NCBI RefSeq assembly: GCF_030445035.2
Contig: NC_080676.1
Span: 10,330,940 to 10,394,939, forward strand
Length of the DNA: 64,000 nt
Origin: Dasypus novemcinctus
Taxonomy: Eukaryota; Chordata; Mammalia; Cingulata; Dasypodidae
Direction: 5' to 3'
In this document: positions 12,061 to 23,391 of the stretch, piece by piece
How the letters are laid out: each line of letters begins with the position of its first letter
How positions within the stretch are numbered: the first letter of the stretch is position 1
Position numbers and translations under genes: made by a program
The notes under the pieces: generated by a model
Seen by the model: the letters and a program-made list of their open reading frames with translations, nothing else
Database searches by the model: none
Told to the model about the DNA's origin: nothing

Positions 12061-12149
12061 GGAATGGGTGTAGCTCAGTGGTTTAGCACTTGCTCAATGT
12101 ATGAGGTCCTGGGTTCAATCCTCAGTACCTCCCTAAAAAAAAAAAAAAA
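12061..12149 (+). mobile_element. short tRNA-Ala-like SINE (monomer)
   Basis: The head GTGTAGCTCAGTGGTTTAGC and the B-box-like GGGTTCAATCC match a tRNA-Ala-type gene, followed directly by A15. It is the simplest SINE unit in the window and resembles the founder of the longer DAS elements. Confidence 0.8.
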
Positions 12150-12339
12150 GGAATTAAATTTTCTATTTCAAAAAACAACAAAAAAGCAAATGCAACAGAA
12201 CGATCTGGGCTTTTCCCAGATTGTTCTAAGTATGAACTGGCCTATTCTGTGAAAAAGTGCTTTGTAATTCTTGTCTACCTCAGAACTGCTGGAGCATTTG
12301 AGATATAGCAGGAGCTAATAAATATTTACAAAGTGAAAA

Positions 12340-12500
12340 AAATAGAACAATATGGCACATGTGGCAGAATGTTAAATGTTGGCAGTATGGCTATCTGAGG
12401 GGACGGAAGGGTGGTATATTGGAGTTTCTATACGGGTTCTCTATTATTTTTGCAACCATCCCATAAATTTGAAAATATTTCAAAATTAAAAGGTATGTTT
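12340..12500 (+). mobile_element. L1 3' end-like fragment
   Basis: Ends GAAAATATTTCAAAATTAAAAGG after a GGTGGTATATTGGAGTTTC block. Assignment by eye. Confidence 0.4.
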
Positions 12501-12660
12501 AAAAAGTAAATGATAGTGAATAGAACATAAAAGATCTGATGAATAAGTTAAAATTTGGGGGCTTTTTGTTTTTCATTTTTTTATAAAATAGACTATCCCT
12601 GAGAGAAAAGTACAAATGAAGTTGCTATAGAATTTGTATTTATTTTCCTTTATTTTCCAG

Positions 12661-12831
12661 GTGGGATATTTACAGCCAGTAGTTGCTGTCCAGGCAGTCT
12701 TTAACTCTAACAGTACCAAGAAAGAGACAACAGTCGAGTGCAAGATTGATGGGTCACCCAACCTTAAAAACCAGGATGATCGCGACAAGTTTTTGGGACG
12801 AATTGTGTTCAAAATCACACTGATTGCATAG
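12661..12831 (+). CDS. ATP1B3: ATP1B3 terminal coding exon with stop codon
   Basis: This exon encodes 56 residues and a TAG stop. It starts [11 protein letters not shown], contains [22 protein letters not shown], and ends FKITLIA. It carries the sixth conserved cysteine (VECKID), which closes the third disulfide with the cysteine of the 17-codon exon, and the immunoglobulin-like C-terminal fold of the beta subunit. NST at residues 17-19 of the exon is a sequon at the position of the human NNT site. The acceptor is TTTATTTTCCAG. With the other three exons the window holds about 164 of an expected roughly 279 residues, with no frameshift or internal stop, so the gene appears intact here. Confidence 0.95.
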   Translation: MGYLQPVVAVQAVFNSNSTKKETTVECKIDGSPNLKNQDDRDKFLGRIVFKITLIA

Positions 12832-13237
12832 TATGAGTAGGATATTTCCAGAGTAAATTTCGTGTTGTCGTGTCTTCATTTTGTATCAGCTGGACCTGCC
12901 ATTCTAGAATGATGAGACCACCTTGGAGAAAGGTGGGGTGGTACATGACACTGGGTAACATCATAATGTGCTTCCAGATCATAATGTTCAGTGTCCTCCG
13001 AAGTAACTGCCTGTTGCCTCTGCTGCCCTTTGAACCAGTGTAAAGATGACACGTTAGGGACTGGTAAATACCTGATTCGCAACATGTGTAAAGGGGGTCT
13101 TGTCCTGTTTTCATGGGGTTTAATTGCCAGGTGTCTAAAGCTTAATGTGCTGTGCTTTGTAAATATTTTATGGATTTAACACTGGTTAACTGTTGTATTT
13201 TGATGCCAACACAGTTTTAGGGATAAAATGATAAAAG

Positions 13238-13243
13238 AATAAA
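13238..13243 (+). promoter_or_regulatory. ATP1B3: candidate proximal poly(A) signal of ATP1B3
   Basis: AATAAA about 400 nt after the stop. The sequence after it is only weakly GT-rich. Confidence 0.45.
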
Positions 13244-13279
13244 TGGTACCTGACCAACATCAAGTGACTTTATAGCTGC

Positions 13280-13285
13280 AATAAA
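13280..13285 (+). promoter_or_regulatory. ATP1B3: best poly(A) signal of ATP1B3
   Basis: AATAAA followed immediately by the GT-rich stretch TGTGGTGTGTGG, a good downstream element. A third AATAAA lies at 13335-13340. Confidence 0.65.
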
Positions 13286-13502
13286 TGTGGTGTGTGGAGA
13301 CTCCTGAGGTTCTCTGTATGTTGAGGAGGAAAAAAATAAAAATGGATTTGAAAGTGTTTTCTTGGACTTTTAAAATTATTTTTTACATGCTGAGTTAGTC
13401 TTTTTTGACTAAAAGCACAATTTTTTTTTTTTTCATGTAAAATGGAAAAGAGCTGATGAGGTTATTTTTAATGCTGGAGCTAAATAACTTAGATTTCTTT
13501 TG

Positions 13503-13915
13503 TTTTGTTTTTAAAGATTTATTTATTTATTTCTCTCCTCTTCTCCCCCACTCCAGTTGTCTGTTTTCTGTGTCTATTTGCTGTGTCTTCTTTGTCCACT
13601 TCTTTTGTTGTCAGCGGCACGGGAATCTGTGTTTCTTTTTGTTGTGTCATCTTGCTGTGTCAGCTCTCCATGTGTGCGGCACCATTCCTGGGCAGGCTGC
13701 ACTTTCTTGTGCGCTGGGCAGCTCTCCTTACGGGGCACACTCCTTGCACGTGGGACTCCCCTACACCGGAACACCCCTGCATGGTGCGGCACTCCTTGAG
13801 CACATCAGCACTGCGCATGGGCCAGCTCCACACGGGTCAGGGAGGCCCAGGGTTTGAACCGCAGACCTCCCATGTGGTAGGCAGATGCCCTAACCACTGG
13901 GCCAAGTCCGCCACC
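13503..13915 (-). mobile_element. DAS SINE, full length, reverse orientation
   Basis: Bounded by a perfect 13-bp TSD, TAGATTTCTTTTG (13490-13502 and 13916-13928). It sits just outside the ATP1B3 3' UTR. Confidence 0.93.
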
Positions 13916-13928
13916 TAGATTTCTTTTG

Positions 13929-15394
13929 AGTATTCTAAACAATAGATAAAACAGCATTTTTAGTTTAGCTGGTATGAATATGCATCTAATTTTATGAAAT
14001 TAAATAAAATTTAAATCAGGTTAGTTTGTGAAATATTTCCTGCTTTATTCTAGCAGACTGAACTCTTTAAATATAAATGATGAAATATAAAAACTTGACA
14101 TTTATTCAAAGCTTCAATCTAAATAATAGTTTTATTTAAATAGTCTTTGGGTATTGTCATGAAATATTTCTTTTAGTCTTAGGTATATTCTTGATATGCT
14201 TTTTGTCATAATATGTGCTATATTCTGTATTCAGACAGGTGTGCTTCCCTAATTGCCTTTGTTTTTTTTTAAAGCCTATGTTTTGTTGGTTTTCTCATTT
14301 CTTAAAAAAAGAGAAGGCAGATACACTTGACATTATCTTGTGTGCCGATGCAAGCTTGGACAGGTGGGACCCAACCCTGCTGGCCCAGGAGCGGTTGGAG
14401 AAAGCGTGAGTGCTCTGGGTGGCCTTGAGTGGCCGGTTGAGCCTCACCAGCTCACTTGTCCAGACGAGACTTCAGAGAAGGAGTGCCTTTGGAGTGTGGG
14501 AACTCCCAGCCCTAGTTCTGAGATAATCTAACAGGTTTTCATAAGTCTTATTTGCAGCTGATGAGAACGATACCTCAACAAGCAAATCCTTTTCTGGATG
14601 TTAAAAATTATCTCTACACTTTGCCTTTAAGAGTGCAACAAAGGTAAGTGCCATGCTGCTAGAGAAGTTACATGAATTGCTGCTAAACGTCACTTTGTCA
14701 GTCCCGTGTGCAGAGGCTCTCAGCAGCTGTGGATTTTGGCTTGTGTTAAATTCATATTATTTGATTAAATGTGTATTTTTGTGTCTCTTGAAATATGTGG
14801 ATAGAATTTTGGCTTTAATGAGCTTAATTACAAGCAGTCTAGTTATTATTTATAAAACAAAAATTGATATATCCAAAATGAAGGTGGAGAGAGGAAATCG
14901 TGACATAAGTCACTAATTCATCTTATTTGTGCCTCCTGGTTCAGGAACTTGGAGTTGGCTCAGCCCCTGACTGTTGTGTGAGTTAGTTGACCTACCCAGC
15001 AATTCCTGGCTCTGTCTTGAAACTCTTGAAATTAGGGAATTTAACAGGTTTTTATCCCAGTCCTACTTTGTGCTAGAATTATTTGCCAGACTCAGCATAT
15101 AGAGAAGAAAAGATACGATTTCTTAAAGGTTATAAACCGGTAGGTAGCAGGAACAAAGAAAGTGGTATGTTATTTACAGTAATGTCATGGAAGTGGGGGA
15201 GGACTAGATTATTCCAAATGTACTGCCCTTGAAAATCTGTTTTTTGAAAACATCCCAAGAGACAGGCAGTGTTTTATGGAGTGCGAAAAGGAACTGGGTC
15301 TGTATGGAAGAGTCTATGTGCCTGACGAGGAATGAAGGGCACCTGGACACAATTTGAGTCTGCAGTTATCCCACATTTCAGATTTTCCTCAGAG
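13929..15394. other. intergenic sequence, mostly unassigned
   Basis: AT-rich on the left. 14340-14520 is GC-richer and not recognised. An exon-like open segment at 14558-14643 is described under findings. Confidence 0.6.
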
Positions 15395-15447
15395 CAGACT
15401 ATTGTGCACACCAGTCACCTGGGCAAGTTGTTAAAATGCAGACTCTG
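15395..15447 (+). repeat. MER5-like left half
   Basis: CACACCAGTCACCTGGGCA followed by GTTGTTAAAATGCAGACTCTG matches the middle-left of MER5A. The remainder may be at 19054-19140. Confidence 0.55.
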
Positions 15448-16470
15448 GTGACATCAGCAAGATGGTAAAGTTCTAAAGTCCCATCACCCCACAGAAACAT
15501 TGGAAAGCAAGCAGAAAAATAGAACCAACTTCATCAGAATTTTGGAAAACAGTCAATGCTTACAGCAACCAAGTGTACACTGAATCAAGAAAAAGACAAA
15601 AACAGTAGGAAACCCGCAGGTGCTTTTGTTAGCCATTCCCCTACTTGCTTCGTGGTTTGGAACAGCAGTAGCTTGTGCTCCCAAAGCAGTTCCCTTATCC
15701 TGTGTCTGGAGGACTCAGAGCCCACCTAATTTGTGGACTGGGTATATGTGTCGTCTGTTACAGCCTGTCTAGTGGCAGCCTGAAGAAGTGGACCAAGCCT
15801 CTCGTCTTGCCTATCACAGAACTCTTGCTGAATGGATAAGCGGCAGGTGTGGCCGCTAAAGTACTGTAACAGGACAATCACACCACAGCCACCTGGGGCA
15901 AAAGTTTGCACAGATGAAACAGTAGAACATATGGGATCAAGGAGGAAAGAGAATTTCCTTAGGAAAATGGGACATTTGGAGTGTCCTTGTATCCGAGCAG
16001 TTAATAAGGCCACACGTGCGCCGAGGATAAGGTGTGTGCCCAGAAAGTCCTGAGAGGACCCGAGGCTTTCACCTCAGGATGTTCCTAGGCTCCTGCAAGA
16101 CTGGCTGGGTGCTGAAGGAGAGCTCCCGCATGAGCTAGTATGCAGAGCTGGGAGAGGTGCATTTCTCTGTGCTTTTGTTAGCATCTGTATTCAAGGAAAT
16201 CTGTCATAACCAGCTGGACATAAGTTAAAGGACAGACTTCAGTGACTACAAAGAACAGTCTTGCATAGTTTGGAAAAATCACTAAATTACAGTTTTCCAC
16301 AATAAGGGGGAACACACCCTCAAACCTTGAGGAAAGGGGAGAGTGTGACTTCCAGAGTTAGCACATCAAAATATTAAAATATTCAGATTTCAGTTGTACA
16401 CTTTAAATAGATGAATTATATGGCTTGTGTATTATACCTCAATAAAGCTGTTATTAAAGAAAATTCAAGT
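15448..16470 (+). mobile_element. probable L1 5' UTR fragment ending in an L1 tail
   Basis: The left part resembles an old L1 5' UTR by eye. The right part, around 16385-16455, has TATGGCTTGTGTATTATACC then TCAATAAAGCTGTT, an L1 3' tail. Nothing of the ORFs lies between, so it is deleted or composite. Recognition is from memory only. Confidence 0.4.
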
Positions 16471-17034
16471 ATATAAAGAATTTTAGATATGTGCCTGCCT
16501 GATTTAAAATTATCCTTTAAAATTTTTAAAACTATAAACAGAACGCTAATTTATTTTCCAAGGGGAAGTAATTTCTAGTCATGAGAATCATCTGAGGCGA
16601 GGCACAGTCTCTAGGACCCAGGTATCTGAGGGTAACTAGAGAGTGTGCAGAAACAGGGTCAGATCCCAGGGCCTCAGAGTCTAGAGAGAACGTCCTTGCA
16701 GATGGCGATGAGGTCTAATGACATCTTCCTGGGTGCAGCTTACGTGTGCTGGACAGGCCAAGTTCTTCAACTAGATGACAAGTGCATTTGGGCCAGATTT
16801 CTTACTGCTTAGTTTCTTACGGAGTACACAAGGACCAAACCTTATTAAAACATTTTTTGAGAGTGAAATCAATTGATTAAGTTAAACTTTAAACCTATGT
16901 TTAATCCGTAATGCCTAGTTACACTATCATTCCAAAAATATTTCCATTTTGTTACTGGCCTCGGTTCCCTTTTGGAGTTTGTTTTTATGTAGTCCTCATG
17001 AGTCTATTTTTCTTTTCTTTAATGTGACTAATTA
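16471..17034. other. unassigned intergenic sequence
   Basis: No homology or structure recognised. Confidence 0.4.
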
Positions 17035-17170
17035 GATAGATAGTATTGTTATCCTTTTTTTCAGATAGGGGTAGAAATTAGGAAACTTACCCAAGGTCAT
17101 AGAGCCTGAAAGTGGTCAGACCAGGATTTGAGCCTAAGTCTTTGAGGATCTAGTATAGTCCATGTGCCTC
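17035..17170 (+). repeat. MIR SINE
   Basis: TTATCC then CAGATAGGGGTAGAAATTAGG, ACTTACCCAAGGTCATAGAG and ATTTGAGCCTAAGTC in MIR core order. Confidence 0.7.
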
Positions 17171-17254
17171 CAGCTGGATTTCTATCTTTATCACCTGCCA
17201 GCTTATCATAAGAAAGGAGAGGAAGTATTTAACAATTGGAAGTAGACTTTAAAA

Positions 17255-17393
17255 CAGGGGTTCTTAACTAGGACTTCTTGAGCTTGAATTGAAATTCAGA
17301 AGAACACTTCTTGTGGGGACATGTTGGTGCAGGTCCGTGGTTTTCACCTGACTGGCAAAGGATCTGTGGAATGAGAAAGGTTAAGAACCCCTG
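17255..17393 (+). mobile_element. hAT-type MITE, copy 2 (internally deleted)
   Basis: 139 bp with near-perfect TIRs (CAGGGGTTCTTAAC and GTTAAGAACCCCTG) and an 8-bp TSD, CTTTAAAA / CTCTAAAA (17247-17254, 17394-17401). It lacks the central part present at 57364. Confidence 0.85.
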
Positions 17394-19053
17394 CTCTAAA
17401 ATAATAAAATATCCAGGAGAGTATTTCACCGAGGATGTGAAAGACTTGTACAGGCACGCCTCAGATATTTGCAAGTTTCCCTGGGCCTATAAAAATTATT
17501 ATTATAATTAGTCTATTAAGTGTGCAATAGTGTTATGTCTAAAGAAAACAATGTACCTACTTTAATTAAAATGTGACACACGAAGTGAATACATTCACAA
17601 CACAGGGTTGCCATAAACCTTCAATTTGTAAGTCAATATCTGCCAAGCACAGTAAAGCAAAGAGCAACAAAATGAGGTACTTTGAAAACTACAGTAAATT
17701 ACTGAAAGAAATTAAAGATGAATGGAAAGGTGTCCTATGCTTATGGATTGGAAAACAATATTGTCGAGGTGTCAGTACTATCCAAAACAAGTTCAAAGAG
17801 ATCTTGATCAAAACTCCCACAGCCTTTTTGCAGAAATGGAAAAGCTCATCCTAATATTCATATGGAATTGCAAGGGTTTTCAGCTGAAATCATCTTGAAA
17901 AAGAACCAAATTGGAGGACTCACTTCCCTATTTCAAGACTTACTACAAAGCTGCACTAAGTAGTACAGGCATAAGGACAGACATGAAACAGTGGAATAGA
18001 ACTGAGAGTGCAAAAATAAACCTTTACATCCGTGACCAGCTGGCTTCTGACAAGGGTGCCAAGGCCACTCGATGGGGGAAGAAGCAGCTCTTCCACAAAT
18101 GGTGCTGGGAAGACAGCATGTCCACGTACAGATGAAGTCGGCCCCTACCTAACCATATAGATAATTAACTCAAATCCCTGGCCTAAATATAAGAGCCAGA
18201 GCCATAAAACTCTTAGAGGAAAACAGGGAAAATCTTTAGGACTTTGTATTGCACAGTAGATTCACAGGTATGACACCGAAAGTACAAGCAATAGAAGAAA
18301 AATGGGATTTTATCAAAGGGCATATATAAAGAACTATAACTCAACAAAAAGATAACCCAATTTAAAAATGAGCTAAGGACTTGAGGTGAGATACCACTTC
18401 ATACCCACTAGGATTACTGCTATTAGAAACATGGAAAATAAGGGCAAGAATGAGGAAAACTGGAATCCTTGTACAATGCCGGTGGTGAATAAAACTATGC
18501 AGCTGCTGTGGAAAACAGTCTCGTGGTTCCTCAGAAATTTGAACATAGACTTTCCATATGACCTGGTGATCCCACTTCCAGATTAAATACTCCAAAGAAT
18601 TGAAAGCAGGGACTCTGATACTTAGCTATCGATGTTCATAGCACCATTATTCACAGTAGCCGAAAGGTGGAAATAACTCATGTCCATCAGCGGATGAGTG
18701 GAAAAACAAATTTTGTATGTATGGTTTAGGCATACAACGGAATACGATTTAGACATAAAAAGGAATGATGTTATCGCACATGCTACAACATGTCTGTATC
18801 TTGAAAACGTACCAAATGAAATAAACTGGAACCAAAAGGACAAATATTTTATGATCCCACTTGGATGAAATACCTAGAAAAAAAATTCGTAAGAGACAAA
18901 GTTGATTAGCGGTTACCAGGGGCTGGAGGGGGAGATGGGGACTTATGCTTAAAGGTATAGCGTTTTTGTGTGGGGCGATGAAGTTTGGGTTACATATAGT
19001 GTTGCTGTAGTGTGACCCTAAATGTAATTTAAAAAGTTGTACACTTGATTGTA
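17394..19053 (+). mobile_element. L1 ORF2 C-terminal part and 3' UTR, degenerate
   Basis: GATGTGAAAGACTTGTA, interrupted by a Tigger element, resumes as GAAAACTACAGTAAATTACTG, the conserved KDLYTENYK region of L1 ORF2. The tail has GGTTACCAGGGGCTGG and a TTGTACACTTGATTGTA end. Many stops; no intact frame. Confidence 0.8.
17451..17677 (+). mobile_element. Tigger1-derived MITE nested in L1
   Basis: Left TIR CAGGCACGCCTCAGATATT follows a TA. The interior TCTATTAAGTGTGCAATAG and TTGCCATAAACCTTCAATTT match Tigger1 as remembered. The right end AAAATGAGGTA is slightly truncated. It is an internally deleted mariner-like element. Confidence 0.8.
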
Positions 19054-19140
19054 GAAATGCAGATTCTGATGCTGTAGGTGTGGGGAGTGGCTAAGATTCT
19101 GTATTTCTAACATCCTGAGTAATGACTGTGCTTCTCAATC
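19054..19140 (+). repeat. MER5-like right half
   Basis: GAAATGCAGATTCTGATGC then AAGATTCTGTATTTCTAACA follows the right part of MER5A. Its first 15 bases repeat those at 15433-15447. Confidence 0.55.
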
Positions 19141-19717
19141 TGAATAACAACCAACAGGACTGGAGACCAGCTTGGCTGGCTAGGGTAATTTACTAAATGG
19201 AGAGAATTAAACATAACTTAGCGATACTTCAAATCAGCAAGTATGTTATATTCCTAGCACAAGGAAAATTGTAATTTAATTTCCTTAAATCTCCAAACTG
19301 GTTTTTACTTGGAACTTTTTTATTCATAAACTCTATTTTATTTTGATTACTTCAGCACATAGGTGACAAATTACAAGCCTCTCCCACTTTGAAGAACCTC
19401 TTCCACTTTGAAGAACATGCTTTCAGCCTCGTACTGTGTTACAATGTATCTAATGGTAGAATTTTCTTTAGAAAATACCTAGAACTTGCATAGTTGATCC
19501 TGTAACTTAAGTCCTCTTTGACTTTCTTAGTGGAGTGGTGAGATAAGAAAGGCTAGTTTGCATTGTCAACAACATTCAAATATGATAGGACTTCTCTGTT
19601 GCTGAAGTTGCAACCTGTGAGGAGGTTATAATTTTTTTTCAGAAGTCTGCTGGAAGAGATCAATTTCAAAAGGAGCCAAGGATCCATTTGAATGTGATCC
19701 TTAGTTTTTGAGGAGAA
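19141..19717. other. unassigned intergenic sequence
   Basis: No features recognised. Confidence 0.4.
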
Positions 19718-19730
19718 AGAATTGGTTTTA

Positions 19731-20125
19731 TTTTATTTTTTAGGTTTCTTCTTTTTAAATTTCTCTCCCCTTCCCACCCCTGCCCCCCAGTTGTCTGCTC
19801 TGTCTCCATTAGCTGTGTGTTCTGTGACTGTTTGTATTCTTGTCAGTAGCACCAGGAATCTGTCTCTTTGTTGCGTCATCTTCCTGCGTCAGCTCTCCGT
19901 GTGTGCGGCATCACTCCTGGGCAAGCTGTGCTTTTTCGCGCTAGGCGGCTCTTCTTACGGGGCGCACTCCTTGCGCGTGGGGCTCCCCTACGCAGGGACA
20001 CCCCTGCATGGCACGGCACTCCTTGTGCGCATCAGCACTGGTAGCTCACCACATGGGTCAGGAGGTGGTGGGTTTGAACATGTGGTAGGTGGAAGCTCTT
20101 ACCATTTGAGCCAAATCCACTTCCA
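19731..20125 (-). mobile_element. DAS SINE, reverse orientation
   Basis: TSD AGAATTGGTTTTA / AGAATTTGTTTTA (19718-19730 and 20126-20138). The head has a deletion around the CGAACC box. Confidence 0.88.
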
Positions 20126-20194
20126 AGAATTTGTTTTAAATCCTGATTTACATTTGACTGCTTAGAAATCCTAGGTCGATTACTTAGGTTCTGA

Positions 20195-20285
20195 GCTCCA
20201 GTTTTCTAATCTGTGAAATGAGGGTAATGCCACTCTCCAGGGTTACATGATGTGACAAAATGTAATAGAATTTGAATAAATGTTT
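20195..20285 (-). repeat. MIR SINE fragment
   Basis: TTTTCTAATCTGTGAAATGA followed by GGGTAATGCC and a GAATTTGAATAAATG end, as in a reversed MIR. Confidence 0.6.
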
Positions 20286-22423
20286 GCATCTCCTCACCCT
20301 CCTTTTGAAGTCTATGAAGTAAGAAGTGTTTCTTTTTTACAGATTTTTCAGGAGCGTTTAGTTCCTGGTAGCTAGAAACTGTACAACTGCAGTTCTGCTG
20401 CAGTGTTAGTGTTGATTGCTTATTCTTTATCACCCACAAAGAGGGGACTGAGTGAAGGAAAAAAAAAAGGGCAGTGTTCAGAAGTCTTTTCTGCCTACAG
20501 CCCTATGTAAATTGGTTTATACAGAAGGAGGTCACAAATATGTGCATTTGAAACAGTCGGTTCATGTGGAATTTTAAATTTCACTTGGCTTTCCTTGCTT
20601 CGGTAATAGTTGCCAACTTGGAATTTAATGAAAGCTGAACAGTGTTTGCTTAACTTTATTTTAGAGTTTTCCAGATCTATTATTTCCCACACTGAAGGAC
20701 TTAGGCTGTCTTTTAAAGTAGTCCATGATTTGGGCCAGCTTTTCTTAGCGTGCTGCTCACAGAGGGGATTGGCCTCCGGGTATGGCATAGTGCTTCTAGA
20801 AGGGAAGGTCGGTGTTCACAGGAGGCATTCATGCTTTGTTTGCAAAGGTAGATTAGGCATGACTCTGAAGTGGTGAGACCGATTTTTGAACAACTTTCTC
20901 GCATCCCAATGACTGTTGTCCTCCAAATAAGCACCTTTGTACCAATTAATGCTACCATGTTTCAACTTCCCAAACATTTGAGGAATTCTTTTTGGATTTG
21001 CTTTCAGGAGCCTGCGGTACACTGTTTTGACCATTATTGGACGTGGCAGGATTTGTCCATTGCTATTTAGAAGCTACCAAAATTCACTTGGGAGTCAAGA
21101 CTGGTAAAGGCTGGTATTTAAGCATGTGTAAACAGAAACAAACAAAATATGAATTGACAAGACATTGTCCCCCTCCCAAGTCAGTCTTTCCAGAAAACAT
21201 GGGTTGCCTTGGGATAACTCTGAATACAACATATTTGGTTACATGCCTTCGTGAAAAGAAATTGGATTTGACGGGACCAACAAGCTAGTGACTGGTGGTC
21301 ATTAGTTCTGGATTCGTGTGAAGACATGACCACTCTACCCACACGAATACGAGTCTCTCTGGAATTGGAAGAGAACGCTGTCCTGCCAATCTGCTCCCAT
21401 CCTGGGCAAGAGAGCCGCAGAGAACAAGACAGCTCTGAGCCCCAGGCCCTCAGGGTGTGTGGAAGGCCTCCTGGAGGCCTCCCGCTGGAGCCTAACGCTC
21501 AGGTGCTCACTCAGGCCCGTAGGCCACAGCCCAGGCCTCCCGGAGCCCAGGCAGGGTGAGGGGTGAAATGGCAGGCACGGAGTCACCAGGTTTTTGTGCT
21601 GTTTTGCTGACATTAGCCTTATTGTGCTCTTTCCTTCCGGGTGCCTGAGAACAGCTGGGTATGGAAAAGAATGGACTCCCTGCAGAATTATGAGCTCCCC
21701 AAATGAGAGCTCTCCTGAGGTGGGAGAAAGGATGGCCTTGAGAGTTCCCCTGTGTGAAAAGGGAAAGGTGGGTAATGGCTAGATGGAACGAAACAAGGTA
21801 AGAGCCAGGAGGACAAACCAAGTGGGTGGTGGCAGGTGGAGAAGCTGGTGGAGAGGACCAGAGAGATTCGGCCCGCAGTCCTTCAGCCCTGCCTTCTGTG
21901 GCGATCACTCCAGCCAGGGACCTGTTCCCGGTGAAGTCTTTGCCCCCGTGACTCTGCCCTCTGTGCCATGCCGCTGGTTATGTTACATTTGTGGGGCAGG
22001 TGAAATCAAGATTACTAATCAGTTGACCTTAAAATAGGGAGGTTGTCCTGAATCGCCCAAGGGAGCCCCATGCAACCACTTGAGCCTTCAGCAGAAGCAG
22101 AAGTCAGAGAGATGGGCCTGCTGTTGCTCCCTGGTCGGTGAAGGGGGATATGCAGAAGACAAGAGAAGGAGATTAATTCTGCCAACATCCAGTGAACTTA
22201 GAAGCAGGATTTTCCTGAGAGCTTCCAGACGAGAGCCCAGACCAACCGCCATCGTTCCCACCTCACGAAGCCCTGCGCAGCCGACCCTGCTGAGCCGCGC
22301 TGTCCCCAGGCCTTTGACCCACAGAGTGAGTGGTGGTATAAGTGGCTAAGTTTGCGGTGATTTGTTACAGCAGCAAATAGCAATCTCCTAGCTGCTTTCT
22401 CAACGAAAGTCATTTATTCCAAC
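20286..22423. other. intergenic sequence with possible old repeats
   Basis: 21.3-21.6 kb is GC-rich without a credible gene. About 21980-22390 resembles a common old eutherian interspersed repeat (TTGACCTTAAAATAGGGAGG near the start, AGTGGCTAAGTTTGCGGTG near the end), but I cannot name the family with confidence. Confidence 0.4.
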
Positions 22424-22560
22424 CCAATGTTTCTCAAACACCGATGTGCTCATGAATCCTGTTTAAAACACAGGTTCTGACTCAGTGTTTCGGTGGGGCC
22501 TGAGTGTCTGCATTCCTTTCGTGCTCCCAGGTGGTGCAGCTGTTCTGAGGAACCCCTGGG
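22424..22560 (+). mobile_element. MER5A fragment
   Basis: AATGTTTCTCAAACACCGATG then GGTTCTGACTCAGTGTTTC and GGGGCCTGAGTGTCTGCATT in MER5A order. Confidence 0.65.
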
Positions 22561-22954
22561 AGCACAAAACTTATATGGTCACGGCTGGCACATTGCCTGG
22601 AATTCAGAGCCAGGATGGAGAGAGGGAAGGAGATGTGAGAGCAGACCTAGGCTAGATAATGCTCATTTGTGGAATACCATTCCTGAGGACTGCAAAGGTG
22701 GAGGAGGCGCCCGTAGCGGTGGGACCACGGCTTCCCCAACCGCGGCTTCCTGGTGGAATTCCCTCCAGCATGCCAGTGTGGACCCTGGCCAGCTGCAAGA
22801 CGAGATGGGGTGTTTTTGTTTCTTTTGCTCTTCTCTATGGCCCTGAGAAGGGATGGGTCTATAGCTCCTGGAGAATGGCTTTGTGTTGACCTGGCCATTA
22901 ACAGAGTCCTTGCCGCTGCCCTCTCTACCCAGCTGAATGTAAGACATGTTTTAG
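22561..22954. other. unassigned intergenic sequence
   Basis: No gene or named repeat recognised. Confidence 0.4.
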
Positions 22955-23391
22955 GGAAATGGGTGTGGCTCAACTGATTGGGCTCCCATCTACCATAAGG
23001 TCCAGGGTTCGATTCCCAGGGCCTTCTGGTGAAGGAGAGCTCGCCCATGTGGAGTGCTGGCCCAAGTGGAGTGGTGGCCCCCGCTGCAAGCTGGTCTGAT
23101 GGCGAGGTGGTCCAAGTGGGGTGCTGGCCTGCGCAGAGAGTGCAGCAAGATGACACAACAAAAACAGACACAGAGGAGGGACAGTAAGAGATGCAGCGGA
23201 CCAGGGAGCTGAGGTGGTGCAAGAGATCGAGTACCTCTCTCCCACTCCAGAAGGTCCCAGGATTGTTTCGGGGTGCTTCCTAAAGAGAAGACAAGCAGAC
23301 ACAGAAGAACACATAGCGAATGGACACGAAGAGCAGATGAGGGGTGGGGAAAATTAAATAAGTAACTAAATAAATAAATTTCTAAAAAGTC
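22955..23391 (+). mobile_element. divergent dimeric DAS-like SINE
   Basis: Head GGGTGTGGCTCAACTGATTG with GGTTCGATTCCCAGGGCC. A second head-like unit around 23210-23285 ends GGGGTGCTTCCTAAAGAG, followed by a TAAATAAATAAAT tail. The middle differs from the standard DAS body. Confidence 0.8.

Larger units (their letters stand above)
9920..12660 (+). other. ATP1B3: ATP1B3 intron 6
   Basis: 2.7 kb, largely repeat-derived: an old LINE 3' end in reverse, an L1 ORF2 fragment split by a DAS SINE, a short tRNA-like SINE and an L1 3' end. Confidence 0.85.
12832..13302 (+). other. ATP1B3: ATP1B3 3' untranslated region
   Basis: Sequence after the TAG stop is free of interspersed repeats up to a cluster of poly(A) signals. 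The end is an estimate about 15-20 nt past the best signal. A longer form ending near 13357 is possible. Confidence 0.7.

Noticed and set aside
12064-12136. Possible functional tRNA-Ala gene
   Set aside because: The A and B boxes are recognisable, but the stem pairing is poor and an A15 tail follows directly; it is a SINE monomer.
22647-23222. 191-codon frame on the minus strand
   Set aside because: It runs through a divergent SINE and a GC-rich flank; no domain recognised.
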